From positions 67,962,206-68,026,205 of the forward strand of contig CM024758.1 of assembly GCA_014218235.1 (NCBI GenBank): a DNA stretch of 64,000 nucleotides, written 5' to 3'. A program made the translations under genes and the position numbers. Positions 43,880 through 53,980 of the stretch are shown piece by piece (the stretch's first letter is position 1; each line of letters opens with the position of its first letter). Below the pieces are notes generated by a model that was not told where the DNA came from, searched no databases, and was given only the letters and a program-made list of their open reading frames with translations. Source of the stretch: Colocasia esculenta (Eukaryota; Streptophyta; Magnoliopsida; Alismatales; Araceae).

Positions 43880-45710
43880 TTGATTAGAAATCCACGTATT
43901 TCTCCTAATAACAGTGTAGTTAATCAGTCTAATCATCTTAAAATCAGTAGGTTGTGTGTAATGGACTCTTGGTTGAACTCTGTCAACATGACTAACAATC
44001 TGGCTTTTGAATATGATGATAATGTTAATGATGAATTTGTCGGAATGGTTAACTCTAACATTCATCCCGAAGAGTCTGTTTAATCCTCCTCTCAAGCCGA
44101 TAATGAGGAGGTGAGTTTGAGGGTCAATCCCACATATGCTCAAGAAGCCCAAGATGACCCCGAATTCTCCAGACCCTTGTCCCGCTATTCGCCCGAGGAC
44201 ATCATTTCTATGCTTTCCAAGCATACCATTCAGGCAATGGCTTCCCCTTCCTCACCTTCTCCTTTCAATGCCTCTTCATCCAGGCCCACTCCGAGGCCGG
44301 TCACCCCATCCCGGGTTCCCATCTCCACTCCTATTCCTCCCACCCCTGCACCAACTCCCATTCCAACTCCTCCCTCCATCTATCCACCTTACGTCCAACC
44401 CACACCCCCAACTCAATCCGAATCCATCTCTAGGTCGGAGATGGAGGTTTTTGTTAGGAGACTCTTAGCTGAGTCCTTGTCCCTGTCTAAGCTTCACTCC
44501 CTTCAAAACTATTGCAAGCTCCCAAATGCCTACTTTCCCCTGGGTTTCAAGGCCTCGAAATACCCCAAGTATGATGGGACCTCTGACCCCCATTTCCATC
44601 TTGCTGGCTTTCTCATAGATTCCCACCGGTGGTTATATGATCGGGTCCTCATGGTTCACCTCTTCCAACAATCGTTAGAAGGGGAGGCTTTGAGGTGGTT
44701 CACCTCCCTTCTGGCATCCGATCTTATTAATTTTGACATTGTCTCCGAACGCTTCATCTCCCATTTCTCTTACATGGCCACCCAAGTCCCCACACTTCCC
44801 GACTTGTTGGCGGAAAAGATGAGGTCGGAGGAAGACTTTGTCACCTTCGCCAACCATTGAAGATCCATGGCTTCGAGGGCCGACCTCCCCATCCCAGAGT
44901 CCCAAGCCATTAGCATGATAGTCACCAATAGCACCCCTTTGCTTCAATCCATATTGATTCTTAGTGAGTTTCCCTCCTTTTCACACCTTTACAATCGAGC
45001 TAGGGTGGTCTAAAACCAAATCAAGGACTCCTCCCTCTCACCATTCTTTGAAGGGAAGCCTAAGGGACACAAGGCTCCCGCGGCACCTACCACCGAGGGG
45101 GTGACCGTCAATGAGTCCATTAGTGCTTGAAGTCAACCACTGAGGCCCCCTAACAAACCCTCTACTCCTACCTCCAATCCTCATCAATTCCCATCACATC
45201 CCTCTAGGCCATATTCTGTTGTTCCTCCACCTTCTGGCTATACCCATCCCGGTCCCAAGAGATCTCATTATCCTGCCCTCCCCAAATCCCTCGGGAACAT
45301 ATTCTTCGCCCTCATGTCTTGCGATGCCATCCAACTTCCCCCACAAAAAGAGGGTGTGCATCCGAGGGCCGATACCTCAAAGTACTGTTCCCTATCATAG
45401 AGCCCCCAGTCATGAAATCCACAACTGCTTCACTTTCCGTGACTGGGTGTATGACATGAACGACCAAAGTAGGATCAATTGGGATGATGTTAAGGTCGCC
45501 ATTGTCAAGTCTAGGTATACAAGAAAGGATTTGGGTATAGTGCATAATCCCCTCCCCAACCACCAAAACAACAACAACCCTTCCTCCTCTAAGCCCCAGG
45601 AAAAGGTCAACACCATGGCGCATCAAGAACCTAGGGTTGTAAGGAGGGAACAACAGTGGGGAGTAGAAGGATTTGAGGAGTGGTACCCATGTCCTTCCAT
45701 AGAGTCCTAG
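43880..45710 (+). pseudogene. Gag of element R (Tat-like gypsy), decayed
   Basis: One frame runs from MDSWLNSVNMTNNLAFEYDD (about 43960) past a TAA at 44081 through a proline/serine-rich linker to the capsid core: KYPKYDGTSDPHFHLAGFL, LEGEALRWFTSLLASDL (the GxAxxWFxxL motif) and EKMRSEEDFVTFANH. A TGA replaces Trp at 44858 and a TAA follows near 45012. From 45219 another frame carries HEIHNCFTFRDWVYDMNDQ and INWDDVKVAIVKS, the segment after capsid in Tat-type gag. No CCHC zinc knuckle is readable. Confidence 0.8.
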
Positions 45711-45949
45711 GAACCATCCACCACTGTTGATGCCATCCTAGAAGAGCGGCCCCTAGTGCTCATCCGACCCACTCGTCAGGAGGCCCAATCTATTCCCATT
45801 GCCCCCTCCTATGAGTCGCCCACCTATGGCTCCCACCCCTCCAACTCATTCTCCCTAGGTCTTAGGAGGACGTTCATGTCACCCTCCAGAATCGGATTGT
45901 TCCCCCACTTCCACGGCCATCTCAAGATGAGGAGGATAATGGACCCCCG

Positions 45950-46540
45950 CCACCTTCCGGCACCGAATATGATATTCTTCAACACTTGGATAAGACTCCC
46001 GCAAGGGTGTCTATTTTAGAATTGATTCAGAAATCGCCGTCCCATCAGTCCACCCTCTTACAATTCCTCCAAAAAATCATGGTCAATGATGACCTTCCTG
46101 CTAGTGGGGTGACCAATGCCATTCTCTCCCTCACCCAAGGACCCTCCATCTCCATCTTGGACAAGGATCTTGCAGCCCCCGAGTGTCATTCACTCCCTCT
46201 TTGTCTCACCGTCACCCTCAACGGGGTCTCGGTGGACTCCACTCTTATCGACACAGGGGCATCCATCAATGTTTATCCAATGAAAACCCTCAAACAATTG
46301 GGTTTAGGGGAGGACAATCTGGAGAAAATCTGCTCCACCATCGCTGCTTATGACAACTCCAAGAGGGTTGCCAAAGGAAAAATTGCTCTTTAATTGGAAA
46401 TAGGACTGGTTACCATGTCTTCCGAGTTCCTAGTCTTGGATGTCGATCCGACTAACAAGGCCATCCTCGGTCATCCTTGGTTAGAGCAAACTCTAGGGGT
46501 CCCTTCCACCACCCATCAATGCTTCAAATTTCCATTCAAT
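45950..46540 (+). pseudogene. Aspartic protease of element R
   Basis: Reads YDILQHLDKTPARVSILELI, then LCLTVTLNGVSVDSTLIDTG ending in the active-site triad DTGA, followed by SINVYPMKTLKQLGL and ILGHPWLEQTLG (the flap and hydrophobic-D/N-G region of retropepsins). The role would be polyprotein cleavage after particle assembly. A TAA at 46391-46393 interrupts the frame after KGKIAL, and a frameshift follows near 46480. Confidence 0.85.
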
Positions 46541-46739
46541 GGGTGGTCATTAAAATCAAGAGCATCCCTACCGTGGAAACCCTCAACTCCATCACATCGG
46601 AGCAGATGCTGCACCTATTCATTCCAGACAAGGAGAAGAAACCCATCATGTCCATCATTGATTTCCATCTCCCCTTGACTTAAACCAACCTTCCTTCTTA
46701 GATGAGGAATTTGAGACCACGTGTCCCCAAGGGAAAGGT

Positions 46740-47363
46740 TGGGAGGTGATGGCGAAGATCGGCTATATTCATGGTCGAGGGTTGGGTAGAGACATGCAGG
46801 GTCCTGTCAGTAGTGTGCAGGTTAAGAGGTTGTTAGCTAGGGCTGGTCTAGGCTTTCACCCAGACCCTATTCATCCGGATCCATTCATACCCTACACACC
46901 TCTTACTTGGACCCTGAAAGAGTATTTTCTTCAGGGACCCATTCAATCGAGAACAAGGGATCCCGTGGTTGAGGAATTGTCCGACTCAGAGAGTGAGGAA
47001 GAAGAGGAAACTTCCGAACTTGAGGAAGTCTGTGAGGACTTCGGCCTTCTCTCACTCTTTGGTTCCGATCTCCCATCTCCATCTCCACCCCCATATCCTT
47101 CATCTTCTCCCTCAGCTGAAGTGTGCTCAGCACACGAGTCTCCTTCTTCCGTCACTTCCCTCCCTCTTCTCTGCCAACCTATCCTCCCTCCATTCCTCAC
47201 CTGGCCAGTTAGAGCTACCCCCCAACAGCTCATGGTTTTAAGCCTTGACTCCCAAAAAAAAAAAATGCCAATTGTCAAAGGTGGGAATGTGAGGTCTCTG
47301 TCGAGCATCCTTCCTCTGTGGAGTCTCCTCCGATCGGCCAGGGGCCGACTCTCTTCAGTCTAA
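46740..47363 (+). pseudogene. G-patch domain and acidic linker between protease and RT of element R
   Basis: GWEVMAKIGYIHGRGLGRDM with a following QG fits the G-patch pattern (spaced glycines with GxGLG). In some retroelements and betaretroviruses a G-patch lies next to protease and is thought to aid reverse transcription by binding RNA. After it, a proline-rich part and a strongly acidic segment (SDSESEEEEETSELEEVCED) lead towards the reverse transcriptase. The frame is open for 205 codons from the Met at 46746. Confidence 0.7.
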
Positions 47364-47508
47364 ACTCCAACTCTTTCCCGTCTCTCCTGTACATAGTTTT
47401 GTACATAGTCCTATACATAGTAGTTTAGATTCAGGCTTAGGATCAGGTCTAGAGTCAGGTATAGGTTTAGAAGAGTCTAGTCCCTCTCATCCATGCATTC
47501 ACAAAGAG

Positions 47509-48732
47509 ATGGGCAGGCAAGTTCTTGCCCATTATGTTTTCGCCTTGGCTAAGAGGTGTGTTAAATTAAGTCAAGTCCCAGAGTTTCTTGAGGAACCTGC
47601 TCTTGTAGAATCAGATTTTGTAGAAGGTGATTATGTAGATGATGGTTTAGGAGTATACCTGCTAGATTTTGATGAGAAAGATGAGCCGGGAGATCTTGGG
47701 TCAGAAGAAGAGGACCCAATAAGCTCCTATGTCGATGGCACGAAGAGGTTTGACGAGCCAACCATGGCTGCGGATGAGCCAACCAAAGAGATCAACCTTG
47801 GCACCGAAGAATCCCCGAAGGTAGTTTTGATTAGTGCCAACTTGAGTGTAGAAGAAGAAGAAGCCATTGTAGCTATCCTCAAAGATTTTTCCGATGGTTT
47901 TGCCTGTCCTACGAGGACATGCCGGGGCTTGACACTTCTTTGGTCGAGCACCGTTTAGTCTTAAAAGCCGATGCAAAAGCCGTCAAATAAAAGCTAAGGA
48001 GGATACACCCCAGCTTGGACTCAAGATCAAAGAGGAGGTTGATAAGTTACACAAAGCCAAGTTCATTAGGTTGTGCTTTATCTGCAATGGGTCGCTAACA
48101 TCGTCCCTATGATGAAGAAGGACGGTAAGGTTAGGATCTGCATAGATTTCCGTGACCTTAATCGTGCTTGCCCTAAGGATGATTTTTCTCCCCCACATAG
48201 ATGTCTTAGTGGACAATACTGCCGGTTTCAAGATGTTTTCTTTCATGGATGGTTTCTCTGGGTATAACATGATTCATCTGGCAGAGGAAGACAGGATAAA
48301 ACTTCTTTCACCATGCCTTGGGTGGCCTATTGTTATGTTGTGATGCCCTTCGGTTTGAAGAATGCGGGAGCAACATATCAAAGGGCGATGATGGCAATCT
48401 TTCACGACATGATGCATGTGCACATGGAGGTCTACATTGATGATGTCTTGGTTAAATCTAGAACTCGACATGGCCATGTTGAGGTCCTCCAGGCAGTTCT
48501 CCAACGGTCTAGAGAGCATAAGCTTAAGATGAACCCCAAGAAGTGTGTTTTTAGAGTTTCCTCAGGGAAGTTGCTTAGGTTCATAATTAGCAAGAGGGGA
48601 ATTGAGATTGATCCAAACAAGGCCAAAGCAATAATCGACATGCCTCCTCCTAGGAGTATCAAGGAAGTTAGAGGGCTGATTGGTAGACTTCAGTTCATTA
48701 GGAGATTCATTTCTCAACATTCAATCCGTTGA
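47509..48732 (+). pseudogene. Reverse transcriptase of element R (Tat-like), frameshifted
   Basis: A 149-codon frame ends with LSVEEEEAIVAILKDFSDGF, the segment just before RT in Tat elements. Downstream, broken frames give VRICIDFRDLNRACPKDDF, MDGFSGYNMIHLAEEDRIK, VVMPFGLKNAGATYQRAM and VYIDDVLVKSRTRHGHVEV, which contain the RT active-site YIDD. The thumb region follows (IEIDPNKAKAIIDMPPPRSI, GRLQFIRRFI). Shifts near 47920, 48190 and 48300 disable it. RACPKDDF and NAGATYQRAM are the forms usual in Tat/Ogre RTs. Confidence 0.9.
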
Positions 48733-49476
48733 AAGCCTTCTAGGTTAAAGCTTCAACGATCGTCAAGTTCATCAAGCGCAACATCCTTGCAAGATTTGGC
48801 GTGCCTGGACATCGTCACCAACAATGGACCACAATTCACTTCACAAGAGCTTCGCAAATGTGTGGTAAATATGGTATTAATTGCATCATTCATCTCCCAT
48901 TTATCCACAAGGTAATGGACAAGCGGAAGCTACTAATAAAACTCTCATCAAAATCATAAAGAAAACTTACAGACTCACAATAAGACTGACTGGCAGGCCG
49001 CTTAGTTGAGGCTCTGTGGGCCTACCGCACCTCGGTCCGAACTCCTACGGGGCAACCCCTATGGTTGGCATACGGATCAAATGCGGTACTCCTATATGAG
49101 ATCTTTGTCCCTTCACTAAGAGTTCAATTGGGTTACGAACTTGACCCTGGTCAACGTCGGGAGGCTTTATTAGCACAACTTGAACTCTTAGACGAAAGGT
49201 GAATGATAGTTGCCGACCATGCGCAGGTTTATCGTCAAAGAATTGCACGTTTTTACGCCAAAAAAGTTCTTGAGAGAAAATTTAAAGTGGGTGAAATGGT
49301 CCTAAAATGCAAAGTCATTAAGGCACCAGGTCCCAGGAGTAAATTGCAAGAAGTGGGAAGGTCCGTTCGTTGTCAAAGAAGCATACTCGGGAAATGCTTA
49401 CAGGTTAGTGGACGCCGAGGGAATTGAGTTGTTACATTCATGGAACGCAGTCTACCTCAAGAAGTTCTACCCTTAG
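48733..49476 (+). pseudogene. Integrase remnant of element R; RNase H and integrase N-terminus deleted
   Basis: After the RT thumb the sequence jumps into integrase: DIVTNNGPQFTSQELRK (catalytic-core second Asp region), then in shifted frames LWAYRTSVRTPTGATPYGLA, the GYELDPGQRREALLAQLELL stretch, and the C-terminal WEGPFVVKEAYSGNAYRLVD. It ends with NAVYLKKFYP and TAG near 49475. The RNase H domain, the HHCC zinc finger and the first catalytic Asp are missing, so a deletion of about 1.5 kb lies near 48735. Confidence 0.85.
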
Positions 49477-50714
49477 TCAGTCAGTCCAATCAGTTCATTC
49501 ATCACTTGTCAATGTCATGGGTTTGAGACTCTGCTTTTTCACTTGGCCACTAGTAAGGTTGGGTCTCTTCACACACCACACGATGTTGGAGTATTGACCA
49601 TTAGCTGGAAAATCATAAGTACACTCAGATGTGTCTAATTAGGTCAGCGTAACCCCTATTCCCTTCTCACTCAGTCAAGTTTGGAAAAGGGGAAAACTAC
49701 AAGTAGGGGACCACCCACTCTCACCTGAAAGACAAAGTCATAACAAACAGGGGCAGCAAAAGAAAAGCAAATGCAAAGGCAAAATGCCAAACCAAGCCTA
49801 AATGGCAAAGGAAAAGCCAAAAGGTCAAAAAAGGGTAGCAAAAAGTACGTACCTAGAAAAAGGCTGACAAAATCAAGGAGGTAGCAAATAGTATGTGCCT
49901 CCACCAAAGAATCAAAATGAAAAGTACCCCTGAAAATAATTGGTGACTAAGTCTTTCGGTGTGAGATGTTGGTTTGGAAACAAAAAGTGGTTTGGATCCA
50001 AATCCTCACATGACTTCCTATTTACTTCTCTAGGGGAAATTTGACCTTCTAAGACCACCCATGGTGGAAAATATCAAGAAGGCTAGGGGCAATCTCCAAT
50101 GTCAACGATATCATGCAGACCCCTCCTTGCTCATGGCCTCTGTGATTAGGTGGATATGAAGACCCTATACCTTGACTTGTGATGAATATGTGTCTTAGAG
50201 TCAAATGATGAAAAATCAAAAAATCAAAAATAAAAAATAAGAAAAAAAAAAGAGTCTGTCGATGTGTACATATTTCTATTGATAGTTCCACTATGTACGT
50301 ATTTCTCCTTTTAATAAAAAAAAATCAGAAAATCAAAACCCAAAAAAATAGTTGTGTCATGTACATATACTAACATGTTTCCTTATTTTCTTATTAAAAT
50401 AAAAAAAATCAAAAATGAAAAAATTGAAAAAATGCATGTACATATTTCCCTTCAATATTTTATTTGTGTTCATATCTTTAATTAGATTTTAGACCCTTGA
50501 CCAGATCTCAAAAAAGGTACGTCTTTTAGGCAAGGGGCTAAAGACAGATGTACACTAACCTTTTTCCTTTAAGTGTTATGGATGCAGGAGCACATTTGGC
50601 AAAACATTCAGACACACATTGAATGAACAAAGCACAAAAGTCCACTAAATGCTCAAGTTCCGCACATAGTATGATAGAGGCATACTCCTGGTGGTACATC
50701 TGGAGCCTCGCTCC
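49477..50714 (+). other. Element R region between integrase and the antisense ORF
   Basis: No coding motif. From about 50210 to 50460 there are tandem, degenerate units of about 90 bp, each with ATGTACATATTTC followed by an A-rich stretch (AAAAATCAAAAA). Similar A/T-rich blocks follow pol in T interior 1 (25615-25775). A purine-rich GGCAAGGGGCTAAAGACAG occurs at 50530-50548. Confidence 0.5.
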
Positions 50715-53505
50715 TCACTCCTCTCTCCTCTCCCCCTCACTAGGCCTCTGCATACATGAGCTACTCACCTCCTCCTCCTCCCTCTCCCAACACCGATCCA
50801 GGAGAGGCAGTCTCGTCGTCGTCGACGCCTCTGGTCGTAGCCCTCCCCACACCATAGATGGGTCTCCCAGGGACAAGATATCGTCGAGTGACACGAAGAC
50901 CGACCCAGTCCTCCATGACGCCTCTGGCTGGACCTGTCGCTGCTGCTCCCGGTGCTTCTTCAACATCCGATTCTTTAGAATCTCGAAATCCGCATCAATC
51001 TGAGCTCGAGCCCTCTCCGCCTCCCTCTCCCTCTCCCTCGCCTCGAGTAGGCGACCCCATGTCATCAACAAATCCACCCTCAGGCTCTCCATCTGCGCCT
51101 CGAGGGTCGCCCCCTCTCCCTGCCGCTGCACATAAACAAAGAAATATGTTAGTCATATACATGTGCAGAAGGGTGGTGTCTCAGTGTCTTACCTCTGCCT
51201 CTAGCTCCTGGACTCTCGTCTCTGCTCGGTCTAGGGCCTCTCGCAGCTGGACTGCCAGGTCCCCACTAGGTGGCTGCGCGGATGAGCTCGCCCCTGTGTC
51301 TCGGCTCGCCCGCACTCTCGCTAGCTTCTCTCTCTGCGATCACATAGATCAGTCAATTCACAAATCCAATCAAATCCAATTGTGGTCAAGGATGAGTTGT
51401 GACTTACCAAGGACCGCGTCTCGGCGCGGAGTCTCTCCAACTCCACGGCTTGCTCTGCTAGTCGCCCCTCCAGGAGGCCTCACCGCCTCAGACTCGGGCA
51501 TCTGTCATCCACACTTGCACGTTAGAATCAATTAATCAGATGTCAAGGGTTTAGAGTAGAGATCACTCACCACTTGCCGGTCTAGCCAGAGTCGCCCGGT
51601 GTAGTGCGCCCAGTAGTCAGCCAGGTACACTGCACTGTCCTAGAGGTCGGTATGCTGCAGGACCTGCTCCCCTCCGCCCCTCCAGTAGGCGACGGTGCTG
51701 CCATGCTCCTCTCCCTAGTCCTGGTCCTCGGTGAAGAAGCGTCGGCGGGAGTGTCCCTCTCTCCCTAGAGAGGGTACCTCTAGGGCCGGCTAATGCCAAC
51801 CCAGAGTCCGTACCACTAGCTACAAGAAGAGGGGCTCGCAGGTCCCCAGGCAGAGCAGCAGCACGTGGCAGAGCGGGTGACCCACCGTCACGGCTGGGTG
51901 AGATGTGTCTGCCTCCCCCTAGTAGGGGGTCCACACCACCTGCAAGAAGGTAGAACACTGATCAGTCATGCAAATCAAATAGCAAATGAAAGCAGAAGAG
52001 TAAAGGTTGAGGATTATACCTGATCGTGGGGGAAGTGGTCCAGTCTCGCACGCACATCCTCCACGCACCGGTCCGTCACCCTCGAATTGGGCGTCACCTC
52101 CCATCGGGCCATGAGGGGTACCATGGCCCGACTGCCCTCCGTCTGCACACTGCACCCCATGGGAAGGTGGGTGTACCCCCAGATCTGCAAGAAGAAGAAA
52201 TCACGTCAGTTAGGCACAAGTTTATATTCAATGATGAGCACTAAAGAAAGTTGCATACCTGTAGGAAGGGGGTGAAGCCCCCGGTGCTCTGAGAACGCCG
52301 TGAGCTGCTGGAGAGGAGTGAGAAAAAATGTCCCAACACTGCGGCGCCCCAGGCGTAGCGACCTGCCTGCTCTAAGTCCCTCAGTAGCAGCACGAACTTG
52401 TAGTTCATCTGCAATGACTACGTCGGGAAGAGAAGCCGTCCGAAGAGATATGTCACAAAAATCCGGATAGACTGCTCCTCACTCTGTCCTCCCAGCTGGA
52501 TCGACGCCCGCACCCCAGCGCCGAACTCCTCCAACATCTCTAGTGCTCCCCTCCTCCCTCCTCGCAGCCCTACCGCCTCCGACAGAGCTCCAAGTAGGAT
52601 ACTCCGGATCGGCCTCCTCTGCCCGGCCACGAACTCTGCTCCCAACAACTCTACCACATCATCGTGGTAGTCCATCCTCTCCTGTCCCACTACCAGCTCT
52701 CCCTGGACCAGTAGTCCTGTTAGATACACCACATCCTCTAATGTGGGTATCATGTGCCCCCAAGGCATGATGAATGACTTGCAGTCCTCATCCCACCACT
52801 CCCTCAGCACCTCGAGGTAGGGGACATCCATGTGGAAGGGCCGCACTGCCAGGAGGTTCCCAAACCCCATCTGTGCAATCCGTGTCTGCTAGGCCTCCGG
52901 CAGTGCTCTGTACCACGCCCAGCACGGTCCCAAGTCCCCCTCCTGCTCATCAGCCTTTCTTGCACAAAACACAGAAATTAGACGTCCGGATCGATTGATG
53001 TTAAGAAAAATGTTGACGGCAACACTATTGCCGTTTACTCATGTTGACATCCAAGGGCATGTCGTTTACTCAGGGTTGACGGTAACAAGGCTGTCGTCGA
53101 GTTCATCAGTAGGCATCCAGCACCTTGCCGTCAAGTTCATCTGTCGGCAGCAAGCTGGATGTTTACAGGAACTCGACGTCAACCGATGTTGACATCAAGT
53201 TCCTGATGAACCCAATGGCGTTTCCCCTGTTTCCCCCTTCTTTTCACTCTTTTACATACATCCACAGAGGGGTTTAGAGTCGATTTAACTTACCTTTGGC
53301 CGATGAGGAACCCTCCGGGGTGCCTCCGCCTCTATCTCCTCTTCCCCATCTCATCGCCGGCCGATTCCTCCCCCTCTGGTGCACTGCCGTCGGCCTCTGG
53401 GTCCGCCTCCTCCTCCGTCATGTTCTCCTCCCCCGTCGTCTCCTCTTCCTCTTCCTCCATCCGGCGAGGGTGATCTCGGTTCGCCGTTTTCTTCCCTCTC
53501 GCCAT
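50715..53505 (-). pseudogene. Antisense plant mobile domain (PMD) gene with coiled-coil C-terminus, seven exons
   Basis: Exons (minus): 53505-53294, 52958-52259, 52184-52020, 51939-51571, 51501-51408, 51333-51193, 51125-50715. Every junction has GT/AG and joins frames exactly, for about 697 codons. Exon 1 starts MARGKKTANRDHPRRMEEEE (acidic tail). Exons 2-4 hold the PMD: MGFGNLLAVRPFHMDVPYLE, LREWWDEDCKSFIMPWGHMI, PTLEDVVYLTGLLVQG, IWGYTHLPMG, ARWEVTPNSRVTD, VVWTPY. Exons 5-7 form a Glu/Arg-rich coiled coil (EREREAERARAQIDADFEIL). Eight in-frame stops, all TAG, and a one-base insertion in exon 5 break it. PMD proteins (MAIN/MAIL family) act in gene and TE silencing, and PMD copies ride in gypsy elements; position and strand match the antisense ORFs described in Tat elements. 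Confidence 0.8.
53011..53210. repeat. Motif/hairpin array inside intron 1 of the PMD gene
   Basis: ACGGCAA (53016-53022) and TTGCCGT (53028-53034) form a 7-bp stem with loop CACTA. Around it are GCCGTTTACTC, GTTGACATCC, GTCGTTTACTC, GGTTGACGGTAAC, CTTGCCGTCAAG, AACTCGACGTCAACC and TGTTGACATCAAG. The same vocabulary is in the R LTR and leader. Confidence 0.75.
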
Positions 53506-53980
53506 CGGTTCCAGCCTAGTCCGGTCCAGTCCAGAGAAGAGAAGAGCAGATATGAAGAATTGAAGGAATTAGGAGTAGTTTGAGAGGTGAAGGCAAGAGA
53601 AAGCAAGAGGAGGGTGAAAGGAAGGCAAAAGGGGCTCCGGCGGTTCGAAATGGAGTGAATGAAGAGCGCCGGGATGACCTCAGGTGGAAAATCTGCGTTT
53701 TGAAATTGACGTCCACTTAGTGGCTGTTGGGTTTGGGTTGACGTCAATTGGATGGCCACTGATTCCAGTTGACGGCAAGTTGTTGGCCGTCTATATCTCA
53801 CTTCGAGAAACCCTGTCAGACCTAGTACCACGGTCGATGGTCGGGTTGTGGACGTCTACTTTCCTGTAGGCGGCTATCGATCTAGACGTCTATCCCCTGT
53901 CTGGTGGTTAGTGACCACTATGTGGCCGTCTACTTGTCCTTGGAGTCCATCGATGTGGACGCCAACTTGGCGCTCTCAGT
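53505..53980. promoter_or_regulatory. Region upstream of the PMD gene with the same motif array
   Basis: Upstream of the minus-strand ATG the motifs recur: TTGACGTCCAC, GGTTGACGTCAATTGG, GTTGACGGCAAG, GGCCGTCTATA, GTGGACGTCTAC, TAGACGTCTA, GGCCGTCTACTTG and GATGTGGACGCCAACTTGG (53690-53975). This would be the promoter side of the antisense gene. A clear TATA box was not seen. Confidence 0.5.

Noticed and set aside
50715..53505. TAG stops as evidence for stop-codon recoding
   Set aside because: Plant nuclear genes use the standard code, and the frame also has a frameshift, so decay (possibly by deamination at CHG sites) is the simpler explanation.
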